In this document: piece by piece, positions 18,797-27,197 of the stretch
Numbering within the stretch: position 1 is the first letter of the stretch
Layout of the letters: the number at the start of each line of letters is the position of its first letter
Source: Actinomycetospora chibensis
Lineage (GTDB): Bacteria > Actinomycetota > Actinomycetes > Mycobacteriales > Pseudonocardiaceae
Reading direction: 5' to 3'
DNA length: 64,000 bases
Assembly: GCF_028737215.1 (NCBI RefSeq)
Contig: NZ_JAQZAM010000017.1
Location: 1 to 64,000, forward strand
The notes under the pieces: model-generated
Told to the model about the DNA's origin: nothing
Databases searched by the model: none
The model's input: the letters and a program-made list of their open reading frames with translations, nothing else
Program-made: the position numbers and the translations under genes

Positions 18797-19477
18797 CTAT
18801 GTCAGGGACGTCGCCTGCGCCAGCACTTCGCGGAGCTCTTCGGCCGCAGCCCGTTTCCCCGACGGGTGGTTGAGCAGTGCGGAACCGACGACGAGCAGCT
18901 CCGCGCCGGCCCGGTGCGACGCTGCTGCCGTACTCGCCGAGATTCCCCCGTCCACCTCGATCTGGATCGGCCGCTCGGAACGGTCGGCGAGCTCGCGGGC
19001 CTCGGAGACCTTGTCCTCCATCGCGCCGATGTACTCCTGACCGCCGAATCCGGGATTGACGGTCATGATCAGAATCTGATCGAGCTGGTCGAGGACGTAA
19101 GGGGCGAAGTCGAGCGACGTCGACGGGTTCACGGCCACCCCCGCGCGAGCCCCGAGATCCCGGATGTTCGAGAGTGTGCGATGCAGGTGCTGGCAGGTCT
19201 CGACGTGCACGATGACCGTGCCGCACCCGGCGGAGACGAAGTCCGCCAGTACCAGGTCCGGGTCCTCGACCATGAGGTGAGCTTCGAAGGGCAGGTCGAC
19301 ATAGGGTCGGCACGCGCCGACGACCGCAGCTCCGAACGTCAGGTTCGGGACGAAGCGGCCGTCCATCACGTCCCACTGGATACGGTCGACGCCCGCCGCC
19401 TGGAGGTCGAGGACCTCCGCGGCGAGGCGGGAGTAATCGGCGCCCAGAACTGATGCGACGATGGCTGGTGCGGTCAT
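18797..19477 (-). CDS. rpe: Ribulose-phosphate 3-epimerase
   Basis: 226 aa, normal length. It interconverts ribulose-5-phosphate and xylulose-5-phosphate, an essential step in regenerating the formaldehyde acceptor. Family marks: SVLGADY near the N-terminus, catalytic Asp in QWDVMDGRFVPNLTFG, HLMVEDP, the metal ligand region VNPGFGGQEY, and EVDGGIS with the second catalytic Asp. GGAGGG precedes the ATG. Divergent from rpiB across 396 bases. Confidence 0.95.
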   Translation of the reverse strand: MTAPAIVASVLGADYSRLAAEVLDLQAAGVDRIQWDVMDGRFVPNLTFGAAVVGACRPYVDLPFEAHLMVEDPDLVLADFVSAGCGTVIVHVETCQHLHRTLSNIRDLGARAGVAVNPSTSLDFAPYVLDQLDQILIMTVNPGFGGQEYIGAMEDKVSEARELADRSERPIQIEVDGGISASTAAASHRAGAELLVVGSALLNHPSGKRAAAEELREVLAQATSLT

Positions 19478-19873
19478 CGATGCCCTCCGTCTGCGTTTCG
19501 TCGTGCCCGCCCGGGGCGAACCCTTCAGGCCCTCGTCGATCACCCGTCGCTGGTGGAGCGTCCAGGTCGCCATTGGTCGTCGAATCCTTTCCGCGTGGCT
19601 TGCGGTTCGGCGCGCCCGACGACGAAGAATCGTCGTTCTGGCTGTCGTCGCGAATTCGGTGCACACTTCACGACGTCGCAGGCGGTGGACCTCGGGCCGA
19701 GTGGGTCGGCGCAACCGGTCGACCGACCGCGAGATCAGAGCCGTTGAAGTGATCTTCATTCTAACATTCGGCGGTGCGGCGGCATAGTGTTCCGGTGGGA
19801 TCCGGCGAACGATCTCGTTTGCTGCGACCGAGTAGGTGTTGTTTTCAGCGGGATGACTGTCAGACTTGCGGGC
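19478..19873. other. Divergent intergenic region between rpe and rpiB
   Basis: 396 bases with no convincing gene. The stretch around 19740-19800 is noticeably richer in A/T than its surroundings and contains TTGAAG (19744) and TAACAT (19762), but their spacing is too short for a standard promoter. TAGTGT at 19785 is another possible -10. Both flanking genes must start from here. Confidence 0.5.
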
Positions 19874-20347
19874 ATGCGCGTCTACCTCGCTTCCGACCAC
19901 GCCGGGTTCGAGATGAAGAACCATCTGCTCCGGCGCCTCGATGAACTGGGGCACGAAGTACGTGATCTCGGGGCTGCCGAATTCGACCCGGACGACGCCT
20001 ACCCGCCCTACTGCATCGAGGCCGGTATTCGGGTGATGGCCGACGAGGGCAGTCTCGGTGTGGTCGTCGGTGGCTCCGGGAACGGTGAACAGATGGCCGC
20101 GAACAAGGTTCCCGGAATCCGTGCCGCCCTCGCGTGGAGCACCGAGACCGCGTGCTTGGCGCGGGAGCACAACGACGCTCGGATCGTGGCGATCGGCGCT
20201 CGCATGCACACCCTCGACGAGGCCACGGAGATCATCACCTCCTTCGTCGACACTCCTTTCTCGGAGGACCGGCGGCATCTCGACCGCATCGCGATGCTCG
20301 ACCGGTACGAGGAGAGCGGACAGCCGCCGCCGCTGCACGAGCGCTGA
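19874..20347 (+). CDS. rpiB: Ribose-5-phosphate isomerase B
   Basis: 157 aa. It interconverts ribose-5-phosphate and ribulose-5-phosphate. MRVYLASDHAGFEMK opens the protein. The phosphate loop is GGSGNGEQMAANKVPG, the mycobacterial type that lacks the Cys base of E. coli RpiB and uses Glu instead. HNDARIVAIGARMH follows. The ATG at 19874 matches the family start; an in-frame ATG at 19853 is possible and neither has a strong ribosome site. Supplies ribulose-5-phosphate to the RuMP enzymes encoded nearby. Confidence 0.92.
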   Translation: MRVYLASDHAGFEMKNHLLRRLDELGHEVRDLGAAEFDPDDAYPPYCIEAGIRVMADEGSLGVVVGGSGNGEQMAANKVPGIRAALAWSTETACLAREHNDARIVAIGARMHTLDEATEIITSFVDTPFSEDRRHLDRIAMLDRYEESGQPPPLHER

Positions 20348-20386
20348 TGCCGGTGCGGTGGTCGATCGGGGGAGGCGCATGGCGGG

Positions 20387-21397
20387 TCAGGCGCCGAGGA
20401 GGTCGTGCAGCCGTCCGATCTGGTGATCACCCTCGACGACCAGGACCGTGCCGGTGCTCGAATGCATGGCCACGGAATGCGTCGTGGCACGGTCGGCGCG
20501 GTACTGCAGTCCGGGGACGTCGGCGCAGCCGGTGACCCCGGTGGCGCTGAAGAGGATGTCCTCCCCACCGACGAGGTCCCTGGTGTGCAGGACCGCGTCG
20601 ACGTCGTGCCCGGCGTCGAGCGCCCGTCGACGCGCGCCGGCGTCGCGTGGCCACAATCGCGCCTGGATCGAGCCGCCCAGACAGGCCAGTGCGGCGGCCG
20701 CGAGGACGCCCTCGTGTGCGCCACCGATGCCGACGAGCATGTCGCTGTCGCTGTCGGGGTGTGAGGCGGCGAGTGCACCGGCGATCTCCCCGCCCTGGAG
20801 GGGACGGGCCCGCGCCCCGGTGCCACGGATCTCGCGCACGATCTCCTCGTGCCGGACGCGCCCGAGGACGGTCACGGTGATGTCGGAGATCGGCCGTTGC
20901 GCGGCTGCGGCCACCGCCCGCACGTTCTCGGCCAGCGGACGGTCGAGGTGGACGACATCGCGCGCATCCGGCCCGACGACGAGCACCTCCAGATCGGTGA
21001 TCGGTGGTGCCCGGAACATCCCGCCGTACTCCGTGGCCGCGATCACCGCGAGAGCATCGGGCATGCCCTTGGCGGCCAGGGTGGCACCGTCGAGGGGGGC
21101 GAGGGCGAGGTCGCGGGCCGGGCCGGTGCCGTCACCGACCTGCGCGCCGGCCCGGAAGGGGCCGTCCTCACCCTCGTCCGTGACGACCGTCCCCCGGATG
21201 GGGATCGATCCCATGAGGGAGCGCGCGGCGGCCACGGCCGCGGTGATGCCGCTGCGCTCGTCGCCCAGCCCGATCCACCGGCCCGCCGCGAGCGCCGCGA
21301 TCTCGGTGACCCGCGTGAGCTCGAGGACGAGGTCGGGTTCCGCACGCTCGACGGCACGAGAGGCCGAGGAGCGAGGGGAGTCAGCGGACGGCAGCAT
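20387..21397 (-). CDS. Divergent class II fructose-bisphosphatase (GlpX-like)
   Basis: 336 aa, a GlpX homologue by overall order (ITDLEVLVVG, GGIGAHEGV-type loop, LVGGEDILFSATGVT). The metal-binding region is altered. The canonical GEGEKDxAPM is reduced to VVTDEGEDGP (71-80), and the canonical DPLEGT is APLDGAT (100-106), so the Asp that holds the metal is Ala. The ATG lies inside the 3' end of fba (17-base overlap), giving coupling. It may be a weak, specialised or regulatory enzyme, possibly with preference for sedoheptulose bisphosphate; that is speculation. An intact glpX lies 3.4 kb away. Confidence 0.8.
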   Translation of the reverse strand: MLPSADSPRSSASRAVERAEPDLVLELTRVTEIAALAAGRWIGLGDERSGITAAVAAARSLMGSIPIRGTVVTDEGEDGPFRAGAQVGDGTGPARDLALAPLDGATLAAKGMPDALAVIAATEYGGMFRAPPITDLEVLVVGPDARDVVHLDRPLAENVRAVAAAAQRPISDITVTVLGRVRHEEIVREIRGTGARARPLQGGEIAGALAASHPDSDSDMLVGIGGAHEGVLAAAALACLGGSIQARLWPRDAGARRRALDAGHDVDAVLHTRDLVGGEDILFSATGVTGCADVPGLQYRADRATTHSVAMHSSTGTVLVVEGDHQIGRLHDLLGA

Positions 21398-22358
21398 TCG
21401 CGACCGCCCGCTCGGAGAGGGCATCCTGCGCGGCGCCCCACCGGTCGTCGCTGCCTCGCCAGGCCTCGAGGGCCGGCCCGACCAGCGCCCGACCGAACGA
21501 GTACGTCAGCTCCCAGGGAAGGGGAGCGAGCTCCTTCATCGCGGCCAGGTTGTCGGTGGCCTCCTGCGGGTCCTGTCCCCCGGAGAGGAACGCGATCCCC
21601 GGCACCGCCGGCGGGACGGTCTCGCGCAGGGTCTCCACGGTCGCGCGGGCGACCTCGGACGCTGTGGGCTTCTGCGAGCAACCGTCGCCCGCCACCACCA
21701 TGTTCGGCTTGAGGACGATGCCGTCGAGCTGGACCTCCATGAGGCTCAGCTCGCTGAACACCGACCGTAGGACCGCCCGGGTCACCTGCCGGCACTGCTC
21801 CAGCGAATGGTCGCCGTCCATGACCACCTCGGGCTCCACGATCGGCACGAGACCCGCCTCCTGGCACAGCCCGGCGTAGCGGGCGAGTGCGTGGGCGTTG
21901 GCCCGTTTCGTCCGGTCCGTGGGGAGGCCGTCGCCGATCGAGTACACCGCGCGCCACTTGGTGAAGGTGGCTCCCATGGCCACGTACTCGTCGAGGCGCT
22001 CGCGGAGTCCGTCGAGCCCCTCGGTCACCGTCTCGCCCGGAGCGCCGGCCAGCGGCTTGGCGCCGGTGTCGACCTTGATCCCGGCGAGCACCCCGATCCC
22101 GGCGAGTGCGGCGGGGAACGTGGTCCCGTCCGAGAGCACCTGGCGGAACGTCTCGTCCGCGAGGATGGCACCGCTGACGGATTCGGAGAGCTCCGGAGTT
22201 GTGAGGAGCAGTTCCCGGTAGCGGCGCCGGTTCTCCTCCGTCGGCTCGACGTCGACGCTCTCGAGGCGCTTCGACATCGTCCCGATGCTCTCGTCGGCCG
22301 CCAGAATGCCTCGCTTGTTCGACACCAGTGTCCGAGCAACGTCGGTCAGAGATGACAT
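21381..22358 (-). CDS. fba: Class I fructose-bisphosphate aldolase
   Basis: 325 aa Schiff-base aldolase. Family marks are ILAADESIGTMSKR near the N-terminus, GIKVDTG, FTKWRAVYSI, EPEVVMDGDHS, the Schiff-base Lys in IVLKPNMV, and LSGGQDPQEAT. It joins triose phosphates to fructose bisphosphate and can also form sedoheptulose bisphosphate. AGGGGAA precedes the ATG. It is transcribed away from hxlB and reads into the divergent glpX-like gene. Confidence 0.95.
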   Translation of the reverse strand: MSSLTDVARTLVSNKRGILAADESIGTMSKRLESVDVEPTEENRRRYRELLLTTPELSESVSGAILADETFRQVLSDGTTFPAALAGIGVLAGIKVDTGAKPLAGAPGETVTEGLDGLRERLDEYVAMGATFTKWRAVYSIGDGLPTDRTKRANAHALARYAGLCQEAGLVPIVEPEVVMDGDHSLEQCRQVTRAVLRSVFSELSLMEVQLDGIVLKPNMVVAGDGCSQKPTASEVARATVETLRETVPPAVPGIAFLSGGQDPQEATDNLAAMKELAPLPWELTYSFGRALVGPALEAWRGSDDRWGAAQDALSERAVANAAVR

Positions 22359-22897
22359 GGGTTCCCCTACCTCTCCGTGGAACGCCGCCCCTGTGCGGCG
22401 GCGAGGAATGGTCTCCAGCTCCTGCGCGCCGAGCCGGCGCACGGCCGAGCCGGCAGCGCGGACGTCACCGACGCGTGCGGGATCGACCCGCAGCGGGAGG
22501 AATCGCGGCTGGAGGTGCACAGAGGGGCGACATCCGCGGAAGGCCCTCCGGCGAGGCGCGGTCCCCCGTGGGGGCGGTGGGAACCGGCCGAGCGTCGGGC
22601 CACTCGAGGTGCCCGACGAACGACAGTTGTAGCCGTCGCCGACGACGGAGCGCAAGCATCTCGTCGCCATCGGTCGCCATCACACGGCCGGTCGCCGGCC
22701 TGTCGAGCCGAAGGTCCTCGCTGGTCGGCGTCGGGTCCGTGGGAGGGCGCAGGGGGCTTCCGGCCCGTCTCCACGCTCTCGCGTCCGCGAACGCGCACCG
22801 AGGTGGAGCGGGACGCCTCGTGACGATCCGGACCCGAACGGCATCACCACCGAGAACGCCCTTTCGAGGCCCGCTACTGCACGGAGTAACCCTCTGA

Positions 22898-22943
22898 CTC
22901 CCCCGCGTAGGGGAGCCGACTGCCCCGCAAGCGTGCCTAGCGT
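22898..22943 (+). promoter_or_regulatory. Dyad operator and leaderless-type promoter upstream of hxlB
   Basis: CTCCCC (22898-22903) and GGGGAG (22910-22915) form a perfect 6-bp dyad around cgcgta. It abuts GCCGAC (22915-22920), which with 17-base spacing precedes TAGCGT (22938-22943), a good actinobacterial -10. ATG follows 7 bases later. A dyad touching the -35 is typical of a repressor or MerR-type site. No regulator for it is evident in the window. Confidence 0.4.
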
Positions 22944-22950
22944 CTGGCCC

Positions 22951-23022
22951 ATGACCTCGATGTTCGTTCGTCATCCACGGGCACCGGACGCCTCGAGGGG
23001 GACCCCGCGTCCCCCGCGGTGA
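22951..23022 (+). CDS. Possible leaderless 23-residue upstream ORF
   Basis: ATG at 22951 sits 7 bases behind TAGCGT, as in leaderless mRNAs. The frame gives 23 residues, begins MTSMFVRHPRAP and ends TPRPPR. It lies about 260 bases before hxlB and could be a leader peptide, or the stump of a lost gene. No family match. Confidence 0.25.
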   Translation: MTSMFVRHPRAPDASRGTPRPPR

Positions 23023-23283
23023 GGCCCTGAGGGCCGGTCGACGACCGGTCCGCACGGCGTGCTCGCCGCAGCACAGCCCGGGGCCACGGGCAGGCAGGGG
23101 CGCCTGCCCGGGGCCGGGTCCGGGCACCGAGGCGGGGGTCGCGACGCGACCCGGCTCCTCGCCACCGCGGGCTCGAGGACCCGGTGGCGCGATGTCTTCG
23201 ACGGTGCATCGGGTCCGGGGCGACCCGCTGCAGAACGAGCACGGGCATTTCGGCCCATTCAGTGTGGAAAGGGGTTGTGTCAA

Positions 23284-23877
23284 TTGTCTGCATCGACATC
23301 GGGCGCCCACGGCGAGAGCGCCGCGCATTTCGGCGACGCCGCCGACCTGATCATCGGTGAGCACGCCAAGGTCCTCCAGGGCGTCGACGCCGCGACCTGG
23401 GAGCGGGCAGGAGCGTTGCTGATCGATGCTCCCGCGGTGTTCACCATCGGCACGGGACGCAGCGGGCTGGCGTTGCAGATGGCGGCGATGCGTTTCATGC
23501 ATCTCGGCAAGGCCACCCACGTCGTCGGGGAGACGACCGCTCCGGCGATCGGCGCCGGCGACGTGCTGGTCGCGGCCTCCGGCTCCGGCTCCACCAAGCG
23601 GGTCGTGACGGCTGCGCGGACGGCCTCCGAGCAGGGCGCCGACGTCCTGGCGATCACCACCGACCCCGACTCCGATCTCGCCGGGCTGGCGACCGAGACG
23701 TTGCTGGTCCCTGCCGCCGACAAGCAGGACTTCGAGGGCACGACGTCCGCCCAGTACGCCGGGAGCCTGTTCGAGCAGTCCCTCCTGATCCTCACGGACG
23801 CGCTCTTCCACGTCCTCTGGCAGACCAGCGGGAGCCAGGCCCGCGAGCTGTGGCGCCTCCACGCCAATCTCGAGTAG
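23284..23877 (+). CDS. hxlB: 6-phospho-3-hexuloisomerase
   Basis: 197 aa SIS-domain protein, normal length. It converts D-arabino-3-hexulose-6-phosphate to fructose-6-phosphate, the second RuMP step. Sugar-phosphate loop: TIGTGRSGLALQMAAMRFMHLG; then GSGSTKRVVTAA, and the C-terminal catalytic segment DFEGTTSAQYAGSLFEQSLL. No ATG or GTG fits the family start. The TTG at 23284 has AAAGGGG 9 bases upstream and is chosen. Followed by hxlA after 58 bases that contain short gtcgatgcc repeats. Confidence 0.92.
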   Translation: MSASTSGAHGESAAHFGDAADLIIGEHAKVLQGVDAATWERAGALLIDAPAVFTIGTGRSGLALQMAAMRFMHLGKATHVVGETTAPAIGAGDVLVAASGSGSTKRVVTAARTASEQGADVLAITTDPDSDLAGLATETLLVPAADKQDFEGTTSAQYAGSLFEQSLLILTDALFHVLWQTSGSQARELWRLHANLE

Positions 23878-23935
23878 CTCCTGCGTTTGCCGTCGATGCC
23901 GTCGATGCCGTCGAGCCCGTGCAAAGGATGCGGTC

Positions 23936-24679
23936 ATGCAGTTGCAGTTCGCCATGGATGTGTCGACGCTCGACGAGGCGCTCGCCCTGTGCCGCCAGGT
24001 GGCCGAGCACGTCGACATCATCGAGATCGGAAGCCCTCTGATCAAGAACGAGGGCGTGACGGCGATCCGCGCGATCACGGCGTCGTACCCCGACAAGACG
24101 ATCTTCGCCGACATGAGGACCGTGGACGCCGGAGCACTCGAGGCCGACATGGCCTTCGGCGCCGGGGCAGACCTCGTGTCGGTGATGGGCGGAGCCGACG
24201 ACGACACGGTCCGAGGCGCGGTCGCGGCGGCTCGACGCCGCGGCAAGGGCGTGGTCGCCGACATGACCGACGTCCGGGGCTGCGTCCTCCGGGCTCGCGA
24301 GCTCGCCGGCCTGGGCGTGGAGTTCTGTGAGTTCCACGCCGGCGGCGACGAGCAGGCCCTGTGCCGGTACTCCGTCCGAGCCGTGATCGAGGCGGGACGG
24401 CAGTCGGAAGCGCCCTTCTCGGTCGCCGGCGGCGTGGACCTCGACAGCATCCTCGATGTCCGGGCCTCGGGCGCGGTGGTCGCCGTGGTCGGTGCCGCGA
24501 TCCGTCGAGCTCCGGACCCGCGTGCCGCGGCCGGCGCGTTCCGGGTCGCCATCGACACGGCCTCCGTGTTCGGCGACGTCACCCCGGTCCGGCAAGGACG
24601 ACCTCACGGCATTCCCTGCGGGCCCGGGCCCGGGCAGGGACGGGCTCGCCGGCTCGCCGACCGCGCCCGGAACGCCTAG
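23936..24679 (+). CDS. hxlA: 3-hexulose-6-phosphate synthase homologue, variant active site
   Basis: 247 aa, an OMP-decarboxylase-superfamily barrel. The family enzyme joins formaldehyde to ribulose-5-phosphate. LQFAMDVSTLDEA, IEIGSPLIKNEG, and FHAGGDEQA follow the family pattern. The signature DxKxxD is D59-M-R61-T-V-D64, with Arg for the catalytic Lys. The second copy at 29.7 kb keeps Lys. About 30 extra GC-rich residues follow the barrel (after residue 210), so the original stop may be lost. AAAGGA precedes the ATG. Activity is uncertain. Confidence 0.85.
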   Translation: MQLQFAMDVSTLDEALALCRQVAEHVDIIEIGSPLIKNEGVTAIRAITASYPDKTIFADMRTVDAGALEADMAFGAGADLVSVMGGADDDTVRGAVAAARRRGKGVVADMTDVRGCVLRARELAGLGVEFCEFHAGGDEQALCRYSVRAVIEAGRQSEAPFSVAGGVDLDSILDVRASGAVVAVVGAAIRRAPDPRAAAGAFRVAIDTASVFGDVTPVRQGRPHGIPCGPGPGQGRARRLADRARNA

Positions 24680-24757
24680 CCGCCGGGCCCGTCGGTCGAC
24701 GCCATGCACGACGCGGTCGCTCTCTCAAGAGCGAGCCAGGAGATGTGGAGACTCGAT

Positions 24758-25753
24758 ATGCCATCCCAGAGCGACACGTTCCTGCCGGTGTGCCTCGACC
24801 TCGGAGCCCTGGAGTCGGCGGCGGTCGCGGCGACGCACCGCGCGGCGCTGGCCTGCTGTTCCTGGGTCGGCCGGCACGACGCGGACGCCGCCGACGGCGC
24901 CGCGACCGAGGCCATGCGTCGCGCTCTGGCGACCGTCCCCGGGCGCGGAACGGTGGTCATCGGGGAGGGGGAGAAGGACAACGCGCCGATGCTGTTCAAC
25001 GGCGAGGTCGTCGGGGACGAGGGAGGCGGGCCCGACTTCGACATCGCCGTCGACCCCCTGGAGGGCACGTCCTTCTGCGCGAAGGGGCTTCCCGGAGCCC
25101 TGTCCACGATCGCCTTCGGCGACTCGGGTTCCTTCTGGTCCCCCGGACCGGGTTTCTACATGGACAAGATCGTGGTCCCTCCGGCGGCGCGTCACGCCGT
25201 CGATCTCGACGACCCCCCTGAGCGCACCGTGCAGAAGGTCGCGGAGGCCCTCTCGAAGAGGGCCGACGAGCTCCGTGTGGTGATCATGGACAAGCCTCGC
25301 CACCAGGGGGAGGACGGGCTGATCGCGCGGGTGCTGGCGACAGGAGCCGCGGTCCACACGCCGGCGGGGGGCGATGTCGGGGGAGCGCTCGAGGTCCTCC
25401 TGCCGACCTGCGACGTCGATCTCCTGCTCGGCGTCGGCGGCACGCCCGAAGGCGTCATGACCGCCGCCGCGGTCCGGGCCCTCGGCGGCGGCATGCTCGG
25501 TCGCCTCGCGCCCAAGACCGCCGAGGAGGCCGCGGCGATCCGTGGCGCCGGCATGAGCGTCGATCGCGTCTACGAGCGCGACGAGCTCGTCGGCGGTGGC
25601 GCGCTGTTCGCCGCCTCCGGCATCAGCGGCGGACCACTGCTCGGCGCACCGCGCCGCGTCGACGGCACCACGGTCGCCGAGTCGCTCCTGATCACCGACG
25701 GACAGGTGCGCTTCATCCGGCACACCACCTTCGAACCGATCCCGACCTGGTGA
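24758..25753 (+). CDS. glpX: Class II fructose-1,6-bisphosphatase
   Basis: 331 aa with complete metal sites: VVIGEGEKDNAPM (66-78) and DIAVDPLEGTSF (95-106), then GGTPEGVMTAAA. Removes phosphate from fructose bisphosphate and, in RuMP organisms with the bisphosphatase cycle, from sedoheptulose bisphosphate. GGAG lies 7 bases before the ATG at 24758; upstream in-frame ATGs at 24704 and 24743 have poor ribosome sites. It starts 78 bases after hxlA and is followed by pfk after 46 bases. Confidence 0.93.
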   Translation: MPSQSDTFLPVCLDLGALESAAVAATHRAALACCSWVGRHDADAADGAATEAMRRALATVPGRGTVVIGEGEKDNAPMLFNGEVVGDEGGGPDFDIAVDPLEGTSFCAKGLPGALSTIAFGDSGSFWSPGPGFYMDKIVVPPAARHAVDLDDPPERTVQKVAEALSKRADELRVVIMDKPRHQGEDGLIARVLATGAAVHTPAGGDVGGALEVLLPTCDVDLLLGVGGTPEGVMTAAAVRALGGGMLGRLAPKTAEEAAAIRGAGMSVDRVYERDELVGGGALFAASGISGGPLLGAPRRVDGTTVAESLLITDGQVRFIRHTTFEPIPTW

Positions 25754-25799
25754 CCCCGACGTTCCGGCCCGACCACCCACTCCCGGGGGAGGAGAATCC

Positions 25800-27197
25800 G
25801 TGACGGTGCACCTGGAGGATCTCCACATCCGCACGCTCGGCGAATGCCGACACACGTCGCCGTTCTCCGCGTGGCTCGCCGACAAGCAGACCACCCCGCA
25901 TTTCGTCCACGAGGACGACCGGGTGATGCTCGACGACACGACCTCGATCATCACCGCGAACAACGCCGCGGCGCTCCCGTCCTTCGAGTGCGCCGGGCCT
26001 CGGCGGAAAATCTACTTCGACCCGGCCCGGACGACGGTCGGCATCGTCTCCTGCGGTGGGCTCTGTCCCGGTGTCAACAACGTCATCAGGGGCGTCGTCC
26101 AGGAACTCACCGTGCACTACCGGGTACGTCGGATTCTCGGCTTCCGCAACGGGCTCAAAGGACTGACCGCCAAGTACCGCAACGACACGATGGATCTGAC
26201 CCAGAGCAGCTTCCACGACATCACCCGCTCCGGAGGGACGATCCTCGGCAGTTCTCGTGGCGACCAGGACGCCGACGAGATGGTCGACACCCTCATCGCC
26301 CGCAAGATCGACATCCTGTTCGTCATCGGCGGCGACGGGAGCATCCGGGCAGCGATGCGGCTGGTGTCGGCGATCACCCGGCGCGGACTCGACATCGCGG
26401 TGGTCGCGATCCCCAAGACGATCGACAACGACCTGCCCTACACCGACCAGTCGTTCGGCTTCCAGAGCGCGTTCGAACGGGCGACCGACTTCATCGAAGC
26501 GGTCACCACCGAGGCCGCGGCCCACGAGAACGGCGTGGGGATCGTCAAGCTCATGGGTCGGCACTCCGGCTTCATCGCCTGCTACGCGGCGTTGGCGAAC
26601 CACGGCGCCGACATGGTGCTCATCCCCGAGGTCCCGTTCGAGCTCGAGGGGCCCGAGGGCCTGCTGGCCAAGGTCGAGCACCACCTGCTCACCCGTGGCC
26701 ACGTCGTCATCGTCGTCGCCGAAGGTGCCGGGCAGGAGCTGCTCCCGGCGGCCGGGACCCTCGACGGGAACGGTGCGACCGACGCCTCGGGCAACCTGCG
26801 CCTCGGCGACATCGGCCAGTTCCTCAGCGACCGCATCTCGAGCCACCTCACCCGGATCGGCCTGACACCGGCGCTGCGCTACGTCGACCCGAGCTACTCC
26901 ATCCGCAGCGTCACCGCGAACGCCTACGACAGCGTCTACTGCCTCCGGCTGGCCCACGCCGCCGTCCACGCGGCCATGGCCGGCCGGACCGAGACCGTCG
27001 TCGTCCGCTGGCGGCGGCGTTTCGTGCACGTCCCGATGCCGCTCATCACGAGCCATCGCAACCGGGTGGACCCCGACGGGGATCTCTGGATGTCCGTGCT
27101 CGAGGCGACCAACCAGCCCGAGACGCTCGCGCGTCGATGTGCGCCCGGGGCCAGCCCAGCAACGCTCACCGAGACCTCAGGAGTGCACGCCACGTGA
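25800..27197 (+). CDS. pfk: 6-phosphofructokinase (PfkA superfamily)
   Basis: 465 aa, longer than bacterial PfkA (320) and like the group that includes trypanosome and spirochaete PFKs. VGIVSCGGLCPGVNNVIRG binds nucleotide or PPi, GGDGS is at 177-181, PKTIDNDL at 205-212, and GIVKLMGRHSGFIA follows. Gly180 matches ATP-using enzymes while Lys206 is the PPi-type residue; enzymes with this pair are usually ATP-dependent, but the donor is not certain. GTG start with GGAGGAG upstream. The stop overlaps the tkt start. Feeds fructose bisphosphate to aldolase. Confidence 0.92.
   Translation: MTVHLEDLHIRTLGECRHTSPFSAWLADKQTTPHFVHEDDRVMLDDTTSIITANNAAALPSFECAGPRRKIYFDPARTTVGIVSCGGLCPGVNNVIRGVVQELTVHYRVRRILGFRNGLKGLTAKYRNDTMDLTQSSFHDITRSGGTILGSSRGDQDADEMVDTLIARKIDILFVIGGDGSIRAAMRLVSAITRRGLDIAVVAIPKTIDNDLPYTDQSFGFQSAFERATDFIEAVTTEAAAHENGVGIVKLMGRHSGFIACYAALANHGADMVLIPEVPFELEGPEGLLAKVEHHLLTRGHVVIVVAEGAGQELLPAAGTLDGNGATDASGNLRLGDIGQFLSDRISSHLTRIGLTPALRYVDPSYSIRSVTANAYDSVYCLRLAHAAVHAAMAGRTETVVVRWRRRFVHVPMPLITSHRNRVDPDGDLWMSVLEATNQPETLARRCAPGASPATLTETSGVHAT

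Larger units (their letters stand above)
22359..23283. other. Long divergent intergenic region between fba and hxlB
   Basis: 925 bases. Open frames cross it on both strands, but none has family similarity, a fitting ribosome site or natural composition. It contains a dyad and a TAGCGT hexamer followed by a very short ORF (22898-23022), listed separately. It must hold the start sites of both RuMP transcripts. Confidence 0.5.

Noticed and set aside
23887-23935. Regulatory repeat between hxlB and hxlA (gtcgatgcc units)
   Set aside because: Three imperfect 9-bp copies with no dyad; more likely slippage than an operator.
22465-24582. 705-codon minus-strand frame through the fba-hxlB gap
   Set aside because: Overlaps hxlB and hxlA in antisense; no motif and no ribosome site.
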